64,000 nucleotides of DNA from Microbacterium thalli (lineage in GTDB: Bacteria > Actinomycetota > Actinomycetes > Actinomycetales > Microbacteriaceae): positions 310,001 to 374,000 of the forward strand of contig NZ_JAQZCH010000002.1 in assembly GCF_028737325.1 (NCBI RefSeq), read 5' to 3'. Numbering within the stretch: the first letter of the stretch is position 1; every line of letters starts with the position of its first letter. Under the pieces are notes generated by a model. It was not told where the DNA came from, searched no databases, and was given only the letters and a program-made list of their open reading frames with translations. A program made the position numbers and the translations under genes. Below, piece after piece: positions 37,109 through 46,571 of the stretch.

Positions 37109-38605
37109 TCAACCGACGTGAGTCGCCCGACCGGCGAGCAGCGTCGCTTGCACCACCGTTGCCCGCATCTCGGCCGCCGTCGCCGCCATCGGGTCGCGAT
37201 CCACCACCACGAGATCGGCCACACCCCCGGGTGCGATCGCCGAGCCGGTCGCCGAGCCACCGGTGGTCGACGCCGCCAGGGCGGTCGCAGCGTCCACCCG
37301 CTGATGCGGCCGCCACGCCTCCCGGTCGTCGGCGGTGCGGAACACCGCCGCCGCCATCGTCGACCAGGGATCGAGGGCCGCGACCGGCGCATCGGATCCG
37401 AAGAGGAGGGTGGCGCCGGCATCCGCCAGTTCGCGCATGGGATAGGCGATCGAGGTCTGCTCAGCCCAGTACTCCTCGGCCATGTCCCGGTCGTCCACGG
37501 CGTGGGCGGGTTGCAGGCTCGCGGCGACGCCGAGCCGTGCGAATCGCGGGATGTCGGCATGGGCGACCAATTGCGCGTGCTCGATCGTTCCCGTGGCGCC
37601 CGTCGCGGCGAAGGCGTCGAGCGCATATGTGTTCGCCACGTCGCCGATCGCGTGGACCGCGCACGAGATCCCGGCGCCGGTGGCGCGGCGCATCAGCGGC
37701 ACCAGCTCGTCCGGGGGCACGGTCATGACGCCGAAATCGCTCGTCGTTCCCGGGTAACGGTGCGAGCAGGCAGCCGTGCGCGTTCCCAGCGAACCGTCGG
37801 TGATGACCTTGAACGAGCCCATCCGGACGAGCCCGGCCGGATCGATCGCATCGCCGGTAGCCAGTCCTGCGGCGATCGCGCGGTCGAGCGAACTCGCGTA
37901 CACACCGAATGAGACGCGCACCGCGTCGAACCCCCGGGCGAGACGACGCTCCCACGCCTCCGGGTTCCAGGCCATGTCGAGGTCGACGATCCCGACGACG
38001 CCGCGCGCGGCCGCGGCGGTCATCGCATCGATCACCGCCGCGTCGGCGACGTCGACGTCGAGGGCGTTGAGCCGCCGAGAGATCTCGAACGCCGGCTCCT
38101 CGCGCAGGATGCCGTCGTCGGCGGCCATCCCCTCTCGGCGCAGGGCAGCGGAGTTGAGCCAGACACTGTGGACGTCGGAGTTGATGAGGTACGTCGGGAC
38201 ATCACCGGTCGCGGCATCCAGGAGTTCCCGGGTGGGGGCGTCGCGCCACAGGGCGTCGCGGAAACCCGAACCGACGCGACGTCCGTCGTCGCCGACCGGT
38301 GCCGCCCCCATGAGCGACGCGGCCTGCGCGGCAGACCCCACCCCGTCGAGCACGACACGGCGCGAGGCGAGCGCCCACTGCACGGTGTGGATGTGGTGAT
38401 CCCACAGTCCCGGTAGCAACCAGCCGCCCTCACCGTCGAGGACGACGCCCGTCCGCGGCAGCGCGCCGGCCGGGGCGATGTCGGCGACGAGGCCGCCGCC
38501 GAGATGGACATCGACCAGATCCGTCCCGAACGGATCGGTGCGGCCGGGGCCGGTGAGGCGGACGTTCGCGACGACATCGACCGTCGCGCCGGGCTCGACG
38601 CTCAT
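37109..38605 (-). CDS. Amidohydrolase family protein (YtcJ-like)
   Basis: This 498-residue metal-dependent hydrolase of the amidohydrolase-3 group has the metal-binding LLPGLWDHHIHT near residue 68. Later histidines lie in SCAVHAIGDVAN and GTIEHAQLV, and the C-terminal Asp in LLFGSDAPVAALDPW. The substrate is unknown. The start MSVEPGATVDVV at 38605 overlaps the PaiB-like stop as ATGA. The longer open frame upstream is only a shadow of that gene. Confidence 0.85.
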   Translation of the reverse strand: MSVEPGATVDVVANVRLTGPGRTDPFGTDLVDVHLGGGLVADIAPAGALPRTGVVLDGEGGWLLPGLWDHHIHTVQWALASRRVVLDGVGSAAQAASLMGAAPVGDDGRRVGSGFRDALWRDAPTRELLDAATGDVPTYLINSDVHSVWLNSAALRREGMAADDGILREEPAFEISRRLNALDVDVADAAVIDAMTAAAARGVVGIVDLDMAWNPEAWERRLARGFDAVRVSFGVYASSLDRAIAAGLATGDAIDPAGLVRMGSFKVITDGSLGTRTAACSHRYPGTTSDFGVMTVPPDELVPLMRRATGAGISCAVHAIGDVANTYALDAFAATGATGTIEHAQLVAHADIPRFARLGVAASLQPAHAVDDRDMAEEYWAEQTSIAYPMRELADAGATLLFGSDAPVAALDPWSTMAAAVFRTADDREAWRPHQRVDAATALAASTTGGSATGSAIAPGGVADLVVVDRDPMAATAAEMRATVVQATLLAGRATHVG

Positions 38606-39255
38606 CGGGCTCCGCCTCGGGCAGCCCGCAGCGGCGCGTGCGCTCGGCGCATCTCGCCCGCCAAGCGCGGGTCGGCGTACGGGGTCTCTCCCGATTCGAG
38701 CCGGTCGATGATCGCGTCGACGACATCGTCCGAGCGGTTCTGGCTGAGCTTTCGCTTGGCGCTCACGCGCTCGGGCGTCAGTCGGAACCCGACCGTCCCG
38801 CGTTCGAGGCGGCGCACGTACTCTTCGTCGTTCGGATGCGACAGCATCGGGCGCGGATCGGGAGTCTGGGACTCGAAACGCTCGACGAGCCGGTCGAGTA
38901 CCCGCAGGTTCTCGTCGGTGTCGAGGATCTCCGGCACACCGGCGAGGTGGACCGTGACGAAGTTCCACGTCGGGACGGCCGGCACATCGCCGTACCAGCT
39001 CGGTGAGATGTAGCCGTGCGGCCCGGCGAACACGACGAGCAGCTCGCGCTCGCCGAGCCCATGGACGAGGTCGTCCGGGCGGCCGACGTGCCCGACGATG
39101 GTCAGGTCGTCGCGGTCCTCGTCGAGCAGCACGGCGTAGTGCGACGCGACGAGCCCCTCGGAGGTCGAGCTCACGAGGGTGGCCCAGGGGTTCTCATCGA
39201 TCGTGCGGCGCAGCTCGGCGACATCCGTCATCGCGAAGCTCGGGTTCTGTCTCAT
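38602..39255 (-). CDS. FMN-binding PaiB-like protein
   Basis: This 217-residue flavin-binding split-barrel protein is of the PaiB family, some of which act as negative transcription regulators. Family landmarks are MRQNPSFA at the start, NPWATLVSSTSEGLVASHYAVLLDE and VPTWNFVTVHLAGVPEI. The ATG at 39255 lies 4 nt after the nei stop, and its own stop overlaps the amidohydrolase start. The operon is rpiB-nei-paiB-amidohydrolase. Confidence 0.88.
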   Translation of the reverse strand: MRQNPSFAMTDVAELRRTIDENPWATLVSSTSEGLVASHYAVLLDEDRDDLTIVGHVGRPDDLVHGLGERELLVVFAGPHGYISPSWYGDVPAVPTWNFVTVHLAGVPEILDTDENLRVLDRLVERFESQTPDPRPMLSHPNDEEYVRRLERGTVGFRLTPERVSAKRKLSQNRSDDVVDAIIDRLESGETPYADPRLAGEMRRAHAPLRAARGGAR

Positions 39256-39259
39256 CGCA

Positions 39260-40264
39260 TCACCTCTGGCAGTTCGGGCACCAGTACAGCTTCCGCGCGG
39301 CCATCTCCTCGAGCACGATCGCGGTGCCGCACACGCGGCAGGGCAGGCCGGCGCGATGGTAGACCCAGTGACGGTCGTCGCGATGCGCCATCGCTCGGCG
39401 CCATGCCTCGGCGTCGAGGTCGTCCATCGTCATCATCTGACCGGTCTCGACGCCGATGGCCAGCAGGCGTACCCAGTCCCGCCAGAGCTCGCGCACGGTT
39501 TCCTCCGGGACGTCACGGCCTGGGGCGTGCGGGTTCAGGCGCGCGCGGAACAGCATCTCGGCGCGGTACACGTTGCCGATGCCGCTCACGACGTTCTGAT
39601 CCATCAGCAGCAGCCCGATCGGGGTCGGCTTGCGCCGGACGACCGAGGTGAACCGCTCCTCGCCTGCGGCAGGTTCATCGACCAGCGGGTCGGGGCCGAG
39701 CTTCGCGATGGTGGCTTGCACCTCATCCGGGGTCTGCAGCTGACAGGCGGTGGGCCCGCGCAGGTCGGCGCACGTGACGTCGGTGAGCAGGCGGAGCCGC
39801 ACCTGACCCACCACGGGCGGCGGCCACTCAGCCTCGTCGAGCCCGTCGTCGCCGAGACCGGTCGTCTGCTCGCTCATCCGCACCCGGACGCGGGTGCGCC
39901 GCGGGGCGCCGATCGACGTCAGCGAGTTCTCGCCCGCCGCGTCGAAGATGCGGTCCACGTCCGTTCCGCGCTGGTTCGTGTGGCCCATCCGGCCGTTGGC
40001 CGAGGCGATCGTCGCATCGGCGAGCACCTCGCCCGCGAAGTCCCACGCCCCGTACATCCCGAGGTGCACCCGCAGCCAGACATCGCCCTCGAAGTTGAGG
40101 AACATCTGCTTGCCGACCGCGCGTACCGCGACCGCCTCACGACCGTCGAGCACGGCCGCGCCCTCGGCGAAGCGCCCCTGCGGGCTGGATGCCGCGACCG
40201 TGCGCCCCACGATGTTCCGGTCGAATTGCCGGGCGATGCGGTGGACGGAATGGCCCTCGGGCAT
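39260..40264 (-). CDS. nei: Fpg/Nei family DNA glycosylase (endonuclease VIII)
   Basis: This base-excision repair enzyme, 334 residues, excises oxidised pyrimidines and nicks the abasic site. The N-terminal catalytic Pro-Glu is present (MPEGHSVHRIAR). The helix-two-turn-helix segment VVSGIGNVYRAEML is intact, and the C-terminal zinc finger has CRVCG and CPNC. The sequence is nearer Nei than Fpg. Its ATG overlaps the rpiB stop by one base (TGATG). Confidence 0.93.
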   Translation of the reverse strand: MPEGHSVHRIARQFDRNIVGRTVAASSPQGRFAEGAAVLDGREAVAVRAVGKQMFLNFEGDVWLRVHLGMYGAWDFAGEVLADATIASANGRMGHTNQRGTDVDRIFDAAGENSLTSIGAPRRTRVRVRMSEQTTGLGDDGLDEAEWPPPVVGQVRLRLLTDVTCADLRGPTACQLQTPDEVQATIAKLGPDPLVDEPAAGEERFTSVVRRKPTPIGLLLMDQNVVSGIGNVYRAEMLFRARLNPHAPGRDVPEETVRELWRDWVRLLAIGVETGQMMTMDDLDAEAWRRAMAHRDDRHWVYHRAGLPCRVCGTAIVLEEMAARKLYWCPNCQR

Positions 40265-40809
40265 CAGCCCACTTCCGGGTCGAACGAGTCGCCGGCCGGG
40301 AGCGGGGAGGTCGCCTCGCGGCCCTCCTCGCGCGGATCGGGCAGCAGGCTGCCGTCGGCCTCGTACGCGGCGAGCTGGGCGATGCGGCGAGCGTGCCGCT
40401 CCTCACCGCTGAACGGCGTCGCGATGAAGCGGTCGATGAAGGCGACGGCCTCGTCGAAGGTGTGCTGGCGGGCGCCGATCGAGATCACGTTGGCGTCGTT
40501 GTGCTCCCGCGCGAGCTCGGCGGTGGCGAGATTCCACACCAATGCCGCGCGCACGCCGTGCACCTTGTTCGCCGCCATCTGCTCGCCGTTGCCGGAACCG
40601 CCGAACACCACACCGAGCGCCTCCACGCCGGCCTGCTGATCGCGCACGACGGCCTGCGCCGCGCGGATGCAGAACGACGGGTAGTCGTCGAGGGCGTCGT
40701 ACTCGATGGGTCCGTGGTCGACGACGTCGTGACCGCCTTCGGCGAGGTGGTGCTGGAGCTGGGTCGAGAACTCGAGACCGGCGTGGTCGGTCGCGATATG
40801 GATGCGCAT
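40264..40809 (-). CDS. rpiB: Ribose-5-phosphate isomerase B
   Basis: RpiB interconverts ribose 5-phosphate and ribulose 5-phosphate in the pentose phosphate pathway. The 181-residue protein has MRIHIATDHAGLEF at the start and FGGSGNGEQMAANKVHGVRAA as substrate loop. In that loop the E. coli cysteine is replaced, as in the actinobacterial branch that uses a Glu as base. The REHNDANVISIGARQ motif follows. The ATG lies 6 nt from a TAGGAT box. Confidence 0.95.
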   Translation of the reverse strand: MRIHIATDHAGLEFSTQLQHHLAEGGHDVVDHGPIEYDALDDYPSFCIRAAQAVVRDQQAGVEALGVVFGGSGNGEQMAANKVHGVRAALVWNLATAELAREHNDANVISIGARQHTFDEAVAFIDRFIATPFSGEERHARRIAQLAAYEADGSLLPDPREEGREATSPLPAGDSFDPEVG

Positions 40810-40815
40810 GGCACC

Positions 40816-40821
40816 ATCCTA
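40816..40821 (-). promoter_or_regulatory. -10 box TAGGAT, leaderless promoter of rpiB
   Basis: Minus-strand TAGGAT ends exactly 6 nt before the rpiB ATG, the same hexamer and spacing class as seen for other leaderless genes here. Confidence 0.6.
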
Positions 40822-40844
40822 TGAACGTGCGGGCCGCGGAAGCG

Positions 40845-40850
40845 TAGGCT
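40845..40850 (+). promoter_or_regulatory. -10 box TAGGCT of pepN
   Basis: It lies 24 bp from the divergent rpiB box. Transcription would start near 40857, leaving a leader of about 65 nt with GGGAGC ahead of the GTG at 40922. Confidence 0.45.
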
Positions 40851-40921
40851 GGCACGGTTGCCGTCGGCGCCAGCAGCGCGCGGCCACGAACCCTCACCCC
40901 GACCCTGGGAGCAGAACGCAC

Positions 40922-43468
40922 GTGCCTGGAGAGAACCTCACCCGCATCGAGGCGCAGGAGCGCCGCGCGATCGTCGACACGCAGTCGTATGACATCGCCC
41001 TCGACCTGACCGTCGGCGCGGAGGTGTTCCGCTCCCGCGTCGTCGTCCGTTTCGCCGCGACCGAGGGCGCGTCGACCTTCATCGACCTCATCGCACGCGA
41101 TGTCCGCGAGATCACGCTCAACGGTCGCGCCATCGACGCCAGCGCGTTCGCCGATTCGCGCATCGCCCTCGACGGCTTGGCCGCGCAGAACGAGCTCATC
41201 GTCGACGCCGACTGCCTGTACACGAACACGGGCGAGGGCCTGCACCGCTTCGTCGACCCGGTCGACGGCGAGGTCTACCTCTACTCCCAGTTCGAGGTAC
41301 CCGACTCGCGCCGCGTGTTCGCGGTGTTCGAGCAGCCCGATCTCAAGGCCCAGTTCCGCTTCACCGTGACCGCTCCGGCGGAGTGGAAGGTCGTCTCGAA
41401 CTCCCCCACCCCCGAGCCCGTGCCCGGCGACGACGGCGCCGCCACGTGGGCGTTCGAGCCCACGCCGCGGATCTCCTCGTACATCACCGCGCTCGTCGCC
41501 GGCCCGTACGAGCAGGTCTTCTCGGAGCTCACGAGCGCCGACGGCCGCGTCATCCCCTTGGGCGTGTACGCGCGCAAGAGCCTGTGGCAGTACCTCGATG
41601 CCGATTACGTCTTCGAGAAGACCCGCCAGGGCTTCGCGTACTTCGAGGACAAGTTCGGCGTGCCCTATCCGTTCGCCAAGTACGACCAGCTCTTCGTCCC
41701 CGAGTTCAACGCGGGCGCCATGGAGAACGCCGGTGCCGTGACGTTCACCGAGACGTACGTGTTCCGCTCGAAGGTCACCGACGCCGTCAAGGAACGCCGC
41801 GTCGTCACGATCCTCCACGAGCTGGCCCACATGTGGTTCGGCGACCTCGTCACCATGAAGTGGTGGAACGACCTCTGGCTGAACGAGTCGTTCGCCGAAT
41901 GGGCGTCGACGATCGCGACCGCCGAGGCCACCGAGTGGACCGAGGCGTGGACCACGTTCAACGCGATGGAGAAGACCTGGGCGTACCGCCAGGACCAGCT
42001 GCCGTCGACCCACCCTGTCGTCGCCGAGATCAACGACCTCGAGGACGTCCAGGTCAACTTCGACGGCATCACCTACGCCAAGGGCGGGTCGGTGCTCAAG
42101 CAGCTCGCGGCCTGGGTCGGCGTGGAAGCGTTCTTCGCCGGCGTGTCGGCGTACTTCCGCAAGCACTCCTGGGGCAACACCGAGCTGAGCGACCTGCTCA
42201 CCGAGCTCGAGGCCACGAGCGGCCGCGAGCTCGGCACCTGGTCGAAGAAGTGGCTCGAGACCGCGGGGGTCAACACCCTCGAGCCCGAGATCACGACGGA
42301 TGCCGACGGCACCATCACCCGCTTCGCCGTCGTCCAGACGGCGCCGGCGGACTACCCGACGATCCGTCCGCACCGCCTCGGCGTCGGCTTCTACTCGCTC
42401 CGCGACGGCGCCCTGGTGCGCACGCACCACATCGAGCTCGACGTCGACGGCGACCTCACCGAGGTCCCCGAGCTGAAGGGCCGGACGCAGCCCGACCTCG
42501 TGCTGCTCAACGACGAAGACCTCGCCTACGCGAAGATCCGCCTCGACGACCGCTCGCTCCGCACGGCGATCGAGCACCTCGCGAAAATCAGCGACCCGCT
42601 CGCCCGCTCACTGGTGTGGGGCGCCGCCTGGGACCAGACGCGCGACGCGGAAGCGTCGGCGACCGACTACATCGACCTCGTCCTGCGCAACATCGGCAGC
42701 GAGACGGAATCGACGACGGTTCGTACGACACTCGGCCAGCTGCAGCTCGCCGCGAACTCCTACGTGGCGCCCGACACCCGCGACGCCGCCCGTGCGCGGG
42801 TGGCGGACGGCCTGTGGGCGCTCGCTCAGCAGGCCGAAGCGGGAAGCGACAGCCAGCTGCAGTTCGTCACGGCGTTCGCCTCCGCCGCCTCGACCGCCGA
42901 GCACTCCGAGGTGGTGCGCAGCCTCCGCTCCGGCGAGACGACCCTCACCGGGCTCGAGATCGACGCCGACCTCTCGTGGGCGCTGCTGGTGTCGCTGGCG
43001 GCATCCGGTGCGGTGTCGGCGGACGAGATCGATGCCGCGCTCGCATCCGACAACACCGCCAAGGGCGGCGAGTTCGCTGCCCAGGCGCGTGCCGCGCTGC
43101 CCTCGGCCGAGGCCAAGCGCGCCGCGTGGGCCTCGCTCGTCGAGCAGGCCGACCTGCCGAACACGGTCGTGCGCTCCGCCGCCGTGGGCTTCACCCACCC
43201 CGCCGGAGTTCCGCTCCTCACGCCGTTCATCGACGAGTACTTCACGATGCTGCTGCCGATCTGGGAGTCGCGCACGTACCAGATCGCGCAGTACCTCATC
43301 GTCGGGCTCTACCCCGCCGCCCTCGCGAACACCGAATTGCGCGATGCGACGCGCGCGTGGCTCGCGCAGCACGGCGACGCGCCGGCGGCGCTGCGCCGCC
43401 TCGTCGCCGAGAACCTCGCCGGCGTCGAGCGCGCGCTGTCGGTGCAGGAACGCGACGCTCAGGACTGA
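40922..43468 (+). CDS. pepN: Aminopeptidase N
   Basis: This M1 zinc aminopeptidase, 848 residues, removes N-terminal residues from peptides. The exopeptidase motif is GAMENAG near 265, the zinc site HELAHMWFGD near 299 with the downstream Glu in NESFAEW. A C-terminal ERAP-like helical domain follows. The GTG at 40922 gives VPGENLTRIEAQERR, the usual N-terminus. The frame continues upstream over a region with promoter features, so it should not be extended. It ends at a strong hairpin. Confidence 0.95.
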   Translation: MPGENLTRIEAQERRAIVDTQSYDIALDLTVGAEVFRSRVVVRFAATEGASTFIDLIARDVREITLNGRAIDASAFADSRIALDGLAAQNELIVDADCLYTNTGEGLHRFVDPVDGEVYLYSQFEVPDSRRVFAVFEQPDLKAQFRFTVTAPAEWKVVSNSPTPEPVPGDDGAATWAFEPTPRISSYITALVAGPYEQVFSELTSADGRVIPLGVYARKSLWQYLDADYVFEKTRQGFAYFEDKFGVPYPFAKYDQLFVPEFNAGAMENAGAVTFTETYVFRSKVTDAVKERRVVTILHELAHMWFGDLVTMKWWNDLWLNESFAEWASTIATAEATEWTEAWTTFNAMEKTWAYRQDQLPSTHPVVAEINDLEDVQVNFDGITYAKGGSVLKQLAAWVGVEAFFAGVSAYFRKHSWGNTELSDLLTELEATSGRELGTWSKKWLETAGVNTLEPEITTDADGTITRFAVVQTAPADYPTIRPHRLGVGFYSLRDGALVRTHHIELDVDGDLTEVPELKGRTQPDLVLLNDEDLAYAKIRLDDRSLRTAIEHLAKISDPLARSLVWGAAWDQTRDAEASATDYIDLVLRNIGSETESTTVRTTLGQLQLAANSYVAPDTRDAARARVADGLWALAQQAEAGSDSQLQFVTAFASAASTAEHSEVVRSLRSGETTLTGLEIDADLSWALLVSLAASGAVSADEIDAALASDNTAKGGEFAAQARAALPSAEAKRAAWASLVEQADLPNTVVRSAAVGFTHPAGVPLLTPFIDEYFTMLLPIWESRTYQIAQYLIVGLYPAALANTELRDATRAWLAQHGDAPAALRRLVAENLAGVERALSVQERDAQD

Positions 43469-43484
43469 GTCACCCGTCGGTACA

Positions 43485-43514
43485 GCGGGCGTCATACTCC
43501 GGTATGACGCCCGC
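43485..43514 (+). terminator. Terminator of pepN
   Basis: A perfect 13-bp stem (GCGGGCGTCATAC with GTATGACGCCCGC) and tetraloop TCCG, 16 nt after the pepN stop. Confidence 0.75.
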
Positions 43515-43562
43515 CTTGCGTTGCGGTACGACAAGCCGACGACGCGCCACGGACCGCGTCGA

Positions 43563-43568
43563 TAGCGT
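43563..43568 (+). promoter_or_regulatory. -10 box TAGCGT, leaderless promoter of the ABC/two-component operon
   Basis: TAGCGT ends exactly 6 nt before the ATG at 43575. Confidence 0.55.
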
Positions 43569-43574
43569 GGGCGC

Positions 43575-44489
43575 ATGATCGTTGCAGAAGGCCTCACCAA
43601 GAGGTACGGAGACAAGACCGCGGTCGACGGTGTCAGCTTCACCGTCCCGTCGGGCAGGGTGACCGGCTTCCTCGGGCCGAACGGCGCCGGGAAGTCCACC
43701 ACGATGCGCATGATCGTCGGCCTCGACCGCCCGTCCTCCGGGCGCGTCACCATCAACGGGCAGGACTATCGGACGCTGCGCTCCCCGCTCACCGAGGTCG
43801 GGATCCTGCTGGATGCGAAAGCGGTGCACACCGGTCGGAGCGCCCGCTCCCACCTGCGTGCGATGGCCGCAACGCACGGCATCCCCCGTTCCCGCGTGGA
43901 CGACGTCATCGACATCACCGGGCTCGGTTCGGTCGCCGGCAAGCGTGCCGGCAAGTTCTCGCTCGGCATGGGCCAGCGACTCGGGATCGCGGCCGCGCTG
44001 CTCGGCGACCCGCAGACGCTCATCCTCGACGAACCGGTCAACGGCCTCGACCCCGAGGGCGTGCGCTGGGTGCGACAGTTCGTCCGCGGCCAGGCCGCAC
44101 AGGGTCGCACCGTGCTGCTGTCGAGCCACCTGATGAGCGAGATGGCCCTCACCGCCGACCACGTCATCGTGCTCGGGCGCGGCCGGGTCCTCGCCGATGC
44201 GAGCATCGACGACCTCGTCCGGTCCTGGACCAGCAACACCGTCACCGTTCGCAGCCCCCGCGCGGACGACCTCGCGCGGCTGCTGGCCGGTCCGGACGTC
44301 TCCGTGACGAGCGGCGAGCCCGGCGTGCTGCAGATCGCGGGGCTCGGCGCTCCGGCGATCGGCGACGCTGCCGCGGCGAACGGCATCCCGCTCCACGAGC
44401 TGACCCCGCGCGTCGGGTCGCTGGAGGATGCGTACCTCGCCTTGACCGAAGGTTCCGTCGAGTACCAGACAAAGGGGGCCGTGCGATGA
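43575..44489 (+). CDS. ABC transporter ATP-binding protein (export type)
   Basis: This 304-residue ATPase has Walker A GPNGAGKST near 38, signature LGMGQRLGIAAAL and Walker B TLILDEPVNGLDPEG. A C-terminal domain of about 90 residues (VTVRSPRADDLARLL) is typical of the DrrA/NatA/BcrA class of drug or peptide exporters. It should pair with the adjacent permease, whose start it overlaps as ATGA. The downstream histidine kinase and regulator suggest inducible export, for example of an antibiotic or cell-envelope-active compound. The substrate is unknown. Confidence 0.9.
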   Translation: MIVAEGLTKRYGDKTAVDGVSFTVPSGRVTGFLGPNGAGKSTTMRMIVGLDRPSSGRVTINGQDYRTLRSPLTEVGILLDAKAVHTGRSARSHLRAMAATHGIPRSRVDDVIDITGLGSVAGKRAGKFSLGMGQRLGIAAALLGDPQTLILDEPVNGLDPEGVRWVRQFVRGQAAQGRTVLLSSHLMSEMALTADHVIVLGRGRVLADASIDDLVRSWTSNTVTVRSPRADDLARLLAGPDVSVTSGEPGVLQIAGLGAPAIGDAAAANGIPLHELTPRVGSLEDAYLALTEGSVEYQTKGAVR

Positions 44490-45295
44490 GCACGACGACC
44501 GTCCACACTCCGGCGCCCGCGCGCTCCGCGTCCGCCCCATACCGCCTGTCGGCGGCGCGGCTCGTGCGCAGCGAATTCATCAAGCTGCTCACCCTGCGCT
44601 CGACCTGGTGGTCGCTCGGGGTGACCGCGGCTCTCGCGATCGGCATCTCGCTGCTCATGGCCTGGGCGTCCACCGATTTCGGCGGCGACTTCAACCCCGT
44701 CCTGGCGATCACGGCCCCGATGCAGTTCACGATGCTCGTCGCCGGCATCCTCGGCGCTCTGGCCATCACGGGCGAGTACTCCACCGGCATGATCCGGTCG
44801 ACGTTCGCCGCCGAACCGCGGCGCGGCGCTGTGCTCGTCGCGAAGGCGGTCGTCGTCGCGGTGCTTCTCGCCGTCACGACCGTGCTCACCTCGACCGTCG
44901 CCCTGCTGGCCTCCGCACCCATCTTCGGCGACCGGACGCTGGACTGGGGCTCGCCCGAGCAGTCGGTCATCCCGCTGGCGCTCGGTGTGCTTGCGATGGC
45001 GACCTTCGCCCTGCTCGGCCTGGGTTGGGGCTTCATCATCCGCAGCGGAGCCGGAGCGATCGCCGCCACGGTCGGCATCCTGTTCGTCCTGCCGATCGTG
45101 CTCAGCCTGTTCGCGCTCGGCGGCGAGTCGTGGGCATGGATCGTCGACCTCGGGCAGTATCTGCCGGCCTCGGCCGCCCAGGTCGTAACCTCGCCCGCAC
45201 CGGACGACTTCTGGCCGGCGCTCATCACGCTGCTCGCGTGGCCCGCGGCGACGCTGCTGGGCGGCTGGGCCGTCCTGCGCACGCGCGACGCGTAG
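44486..45295 (+). CDS. ABC transporter permease
   Basis: This 269-residue membrane subunit has about six helices and an N-terminal SEFIKLLTLRSTWWSLG segment, characteristic of ABC-2 type permeases. The extended loop TGEYSTGMIRSTFAAEPRRGAVLVAKAV is the family signature of ABC-2 proteins of Gram-positive bacteria. It is co-translated with its ATPase and ends 2 nt before the kinase gene. Confidence 0.9.
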   Translation: MSTTTVHTPAPARSASAPYRLSAARLVRSEFIKLLTLRSTWWSLGVTAALAIGISLLMAWASTDFGGDFNPVLAITAPMQFTMLVAGILGALAITGEYSTGMIRSTFAAEPRRGAVLVAKAVVVAVLLAVTTVLTSTVALLASAPIFGDRTLDWGSPEQSVIPLALGVLAMATFALLGLGWGFIIRSGAGAIAATVGILFVLPIVLSLFALGGESWAWIVDLGQYLPASAAQVVTSPAPDDFWPALITLLAWPAATLLGGWAVLRTRDA

Positions 45296-45296
45296 G

Positions 45297-46571
45297 GTGC
45301 CAGGAGTGACCTCAGGAAGCCGCAGCTCGACGTCCCCGGACGACGAGCTGCGGCTTCCGCGTCCCCCGGGAGTCATGCGGCGGTTCTGGGCGCGGCACCC
45401 GCGGATCGCCGACGTACTCGTCGCCGGTGTGTGCCTGCTGGTCTCACTGGTACCGGCCACCTCGTTCCGCGGCGACGGCGATGCCGTCGGGATCGCCCGG
45501 TACTGGCCGATGACGGGTCCGGTCGTCGTCGGCCTCGTCATCCTCGGCTGCGCGTCACTGCTGCTGCGCCGTCGATTCCCGCGGGCCGTCTTCGTGCTCG
45601 CCGTGGTCGTCGCGCACGCGTACCTGCTCGCCCCTGTGGCTGTCGGCGGACTCCTGCTGTGCATGAGCGCGTACTCGCTGGCGGTGTATCGCAGCACCCG
45701 CGCGTGCCTGATCGGTGTGGGGATCGCCCTCGGCTCGCTCGCGACGAGCGCTGCCGTTCTGGGCTTGACCGGCGTCATCGGCCCCGCGATCGCCTGGAAC
45801 GCCGTGATCGGCGAGGCCGTCGTCACGACCATCGGCGCTCTCATCGGCACCAACGTCGGCAATCGCAAGCGCTACGTCGCGGCGCTCATCGATCGCTCAC
45901 GCCAGCTGGTCGTCGAGCGCGACCAGCAGACGCAGCTGGCAGCCGCCTCCGAGCGTGAGCGGATCGCCCGCGAGCTCCACGACATCGTCGCGCACTCGCT
46001 CACCGTCATGGTGGCCCTCGCCGAAGGCGTGGCCGCGTCGACCGAGATGGACCGCGCTCGCCCCGGCGCCGCGGCGATCGCGACGACGGGCCGTGAGGCG
46101 CTCCGCGACATGCGCGCGACGCTCGGCATGCTGCGCGACCCGGATGCCGCCCCGCTGGCGCCGCTGGCCCGAGACACCGCCGCCGAGACGATCGCGTCGG
46201 CACGCGCGGCCGGGTTCGATGCGACGCTGACGGTGGCGGGCGAGCGGCCCGAGCTCAGCAGCGCCGTACAGCTGGCCATCTCGCGCATCGCGCAGGAGGC
46301 CGTCACGAACGCCATCCGGCACGCTCGCGGCGCGACCCGGATCGATCTGCGCATCGCGTACGAGCCGGCGTCCGTCACGATCACCGTGACCGATGACGGC
46401 GAGCCCCTCGACGCACCCCCGGTCGCCACCGGCGGCTACGGCCTGCGGGGTCTCCGAGAGCGCGTCGAACTCACCGGCGGCGCCGTCGAAGCCGGGCCGG
46501 CCCCCGGCCGCGGGTGGCGCGTGCGCGCCGTCCTCCCCCTCGAACAGGAGAACCATGACGAGTCCTCGTGA
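45297..46571 (+). CDS. Sensor histidine kinase (HisKA_3 type)
   Basis: This 424-residue kinase has several membrane helices in its first 190 residues, a short linker, and the DHp motif ERERIARELHDIVAHSL with the phosphorylated His near 228. An HATPase domain follows (QEAVTNAIRHARG as N box, GGYGLRGLRERVELTGG as G box). It belongs to the NarL/DesK-like class that pairs with LuxR-type regulators. The start is uncertain between the GTGs at 45297 and 45306. Its 3' end overlaps the regulator gene by 17 nt. Confidence 0.92.
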   Translation: MPGVTSGSRSSTSPDDELRLPRPPGVMRRFWARHPRIADVLVAGVCLLVSLVPATSFRGDGDAVGIARYWPMTGPVVVGLVILGCASLLLRRRFPRAVFVLAVVVAHAYLLAPVAVGGLLLCMSAYSLAVYRSTRACLIGVGIALGSLATSAAVLGLTGVIGPAIAWNAVIGEAVVTTIGALIGTNVGNRKRYVAALIDRSRQLVVERDQQTQLAAASERERIARELHDIVAHSLTVMVALAEGVAASTEMDRARPGAAAIATTGREALRDMRATLGMLRDPDAAPLAPLARDTAAETIASARAAGFDATLTVAGERPELSSAVQLAISRIAQEAVTNAIRHARGATRIDLRIAYEPASVTITVTDDGEPLDAPPVATGGYGLRGLRERVELTGGAVEAGPAPGRGWRVRAVLPLEQENHDESS